DNA of 64,000 bases, taken from Proteles cristata cristata (taxonomy: Eukaryota > Chordata > Mammalia > Carnivora > Hyaenidae). Positions 63,795 through 64,000 of the stretch are shown in pieces. The stretch is from the NCBI GenBank assembly GCA_017311185.1, contig JAESUZ010002605.1:310001-374000 (forward strand), given 5' to 3'. Within the stretch, counting starts at the first letter, position 1, and the number at the start of each line of letters is the position of its first letter. Made by a program: the position numbers and the translations under genes. The notes under the pieces were generated by a model. The model was not told the DNA's origin. It searched no databases and saw only the letters and a list, made by a program, of their open reading frames with translations.

Positions 63795-64000
63795 AGTCAG
63801 TTCATATAATAAGGAAAGCATGGGCTTCAGAGTTATACAGATCTTCCCAATAATTTTATGAACTAGCTATATGACCTTGGCAAGTCACTTAACCTCTCTG
63901 ATCCTTAATCCCTTTTTCTATAAAATAATAATTGAAAGTATCAACCCTATATAACTAATGTGAGGATGGAATATATTTAAATATATAAAAGTACTTACCA
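63795..64000 (+). repeat. MIR SINE, running to the window end
   Basis: 'GGAAAGCATGGGCTTCAGAG', 'CTAGCTATATGACCTTGGCA', 'AGTCACTTAACCTCTCTGAT', 'CTTTTTCTATAAAATAATAA' and 'AATGTGAGGATGGAATATAT' match MIR in full order. The last part may lie beyond the window. Confidence 0.93.

Overview
This is a stretch of mammalian nuclear DNA, almost certainly from a cat-family carnivore (Felidae). The evidence is at least fourteen tRNA-Lys-derived CAN SINEs on both strands. Most have the felid form: a 'GCCTGGGTGGCTCAGTC' head, an A box and B box, a 'CTCAGAGCCTGGAGCCTGCTTC' body, a (TC)n tract and an AATAAA-rich tail. Carnivore-type LINE-1 copies and older mammal-wide repeats (MIR, L2, MER5, MaLR LTRs, L1M) accompany them. 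Nothing identifies the genus.

I find no protein-coding host gene, no intact RNA gene and no CpG island of host origin. Nearly all open frames are short and chance-like. The longest ones (191 aa on the minus strand at 59350-59925, 151 aa at 59924-60379) are decayed LINE-1 ORF2. The window is intergenic or deep-intronic, and the sequence alone cannot say which.

Layout. 0-11 kb: unique AT-rich sequence with GATA and GT microsatellites, L2 and MIR fragments, an antisense L1M 3' end (7.3-8.0 kb) and three young SINEs. 11-16 kb: nearly repeat-free, with a CpG-retaining block near 11.9-12.4 kb that could be a conserved non-coding element. 16-25 kb: dense in ancient MIRs, a MER5 element and a SINE nested in a MIR. 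25-39 kb: SINE-rich with AT-rich unique DNA. 39.9-43.3 kb: an older carnivore L1 interrupted by a younger L1 with target-site duplications. The older copy carries a 40-nt piece of 5S rRNA inside ORF2. 45.7-53.2 kb: an ancient L1M with 5' region, ORF1-like region and ORF2, followed by a carnivore L1 5'UTR/ORF1 and an inverted L1 3' half. 53.8-56.7 kb: a long GAAA/GGAA purine tract and two MaLR-type LTRs. 58.3-60.4 kb: a twin-primed (5'-inverted) L1 on the minus strand with another tiny L1 tail nested in it. 60.4-64 kb: MIRs, an L1M 3' end and a second CpG-retaining unique block with a perfect 10-bp inverted repeat (63.3 kb).

The most unusual object is the 5S rRNA fragment (40294-40333) in the L1 at 40 kb. 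It begins at the first base of 5S rRNA, differs from the mammalian sequence only at CpG sites, and lies between two copies of a 14-bp L1 sequence. It looks like a record of reverse-transcriptase template switching or of RNA-templated repair. No previously undescribed gene system is visible. Repeat-family names come from recognition of consensus features by eye, so subfamily names and exact ends are approximate.
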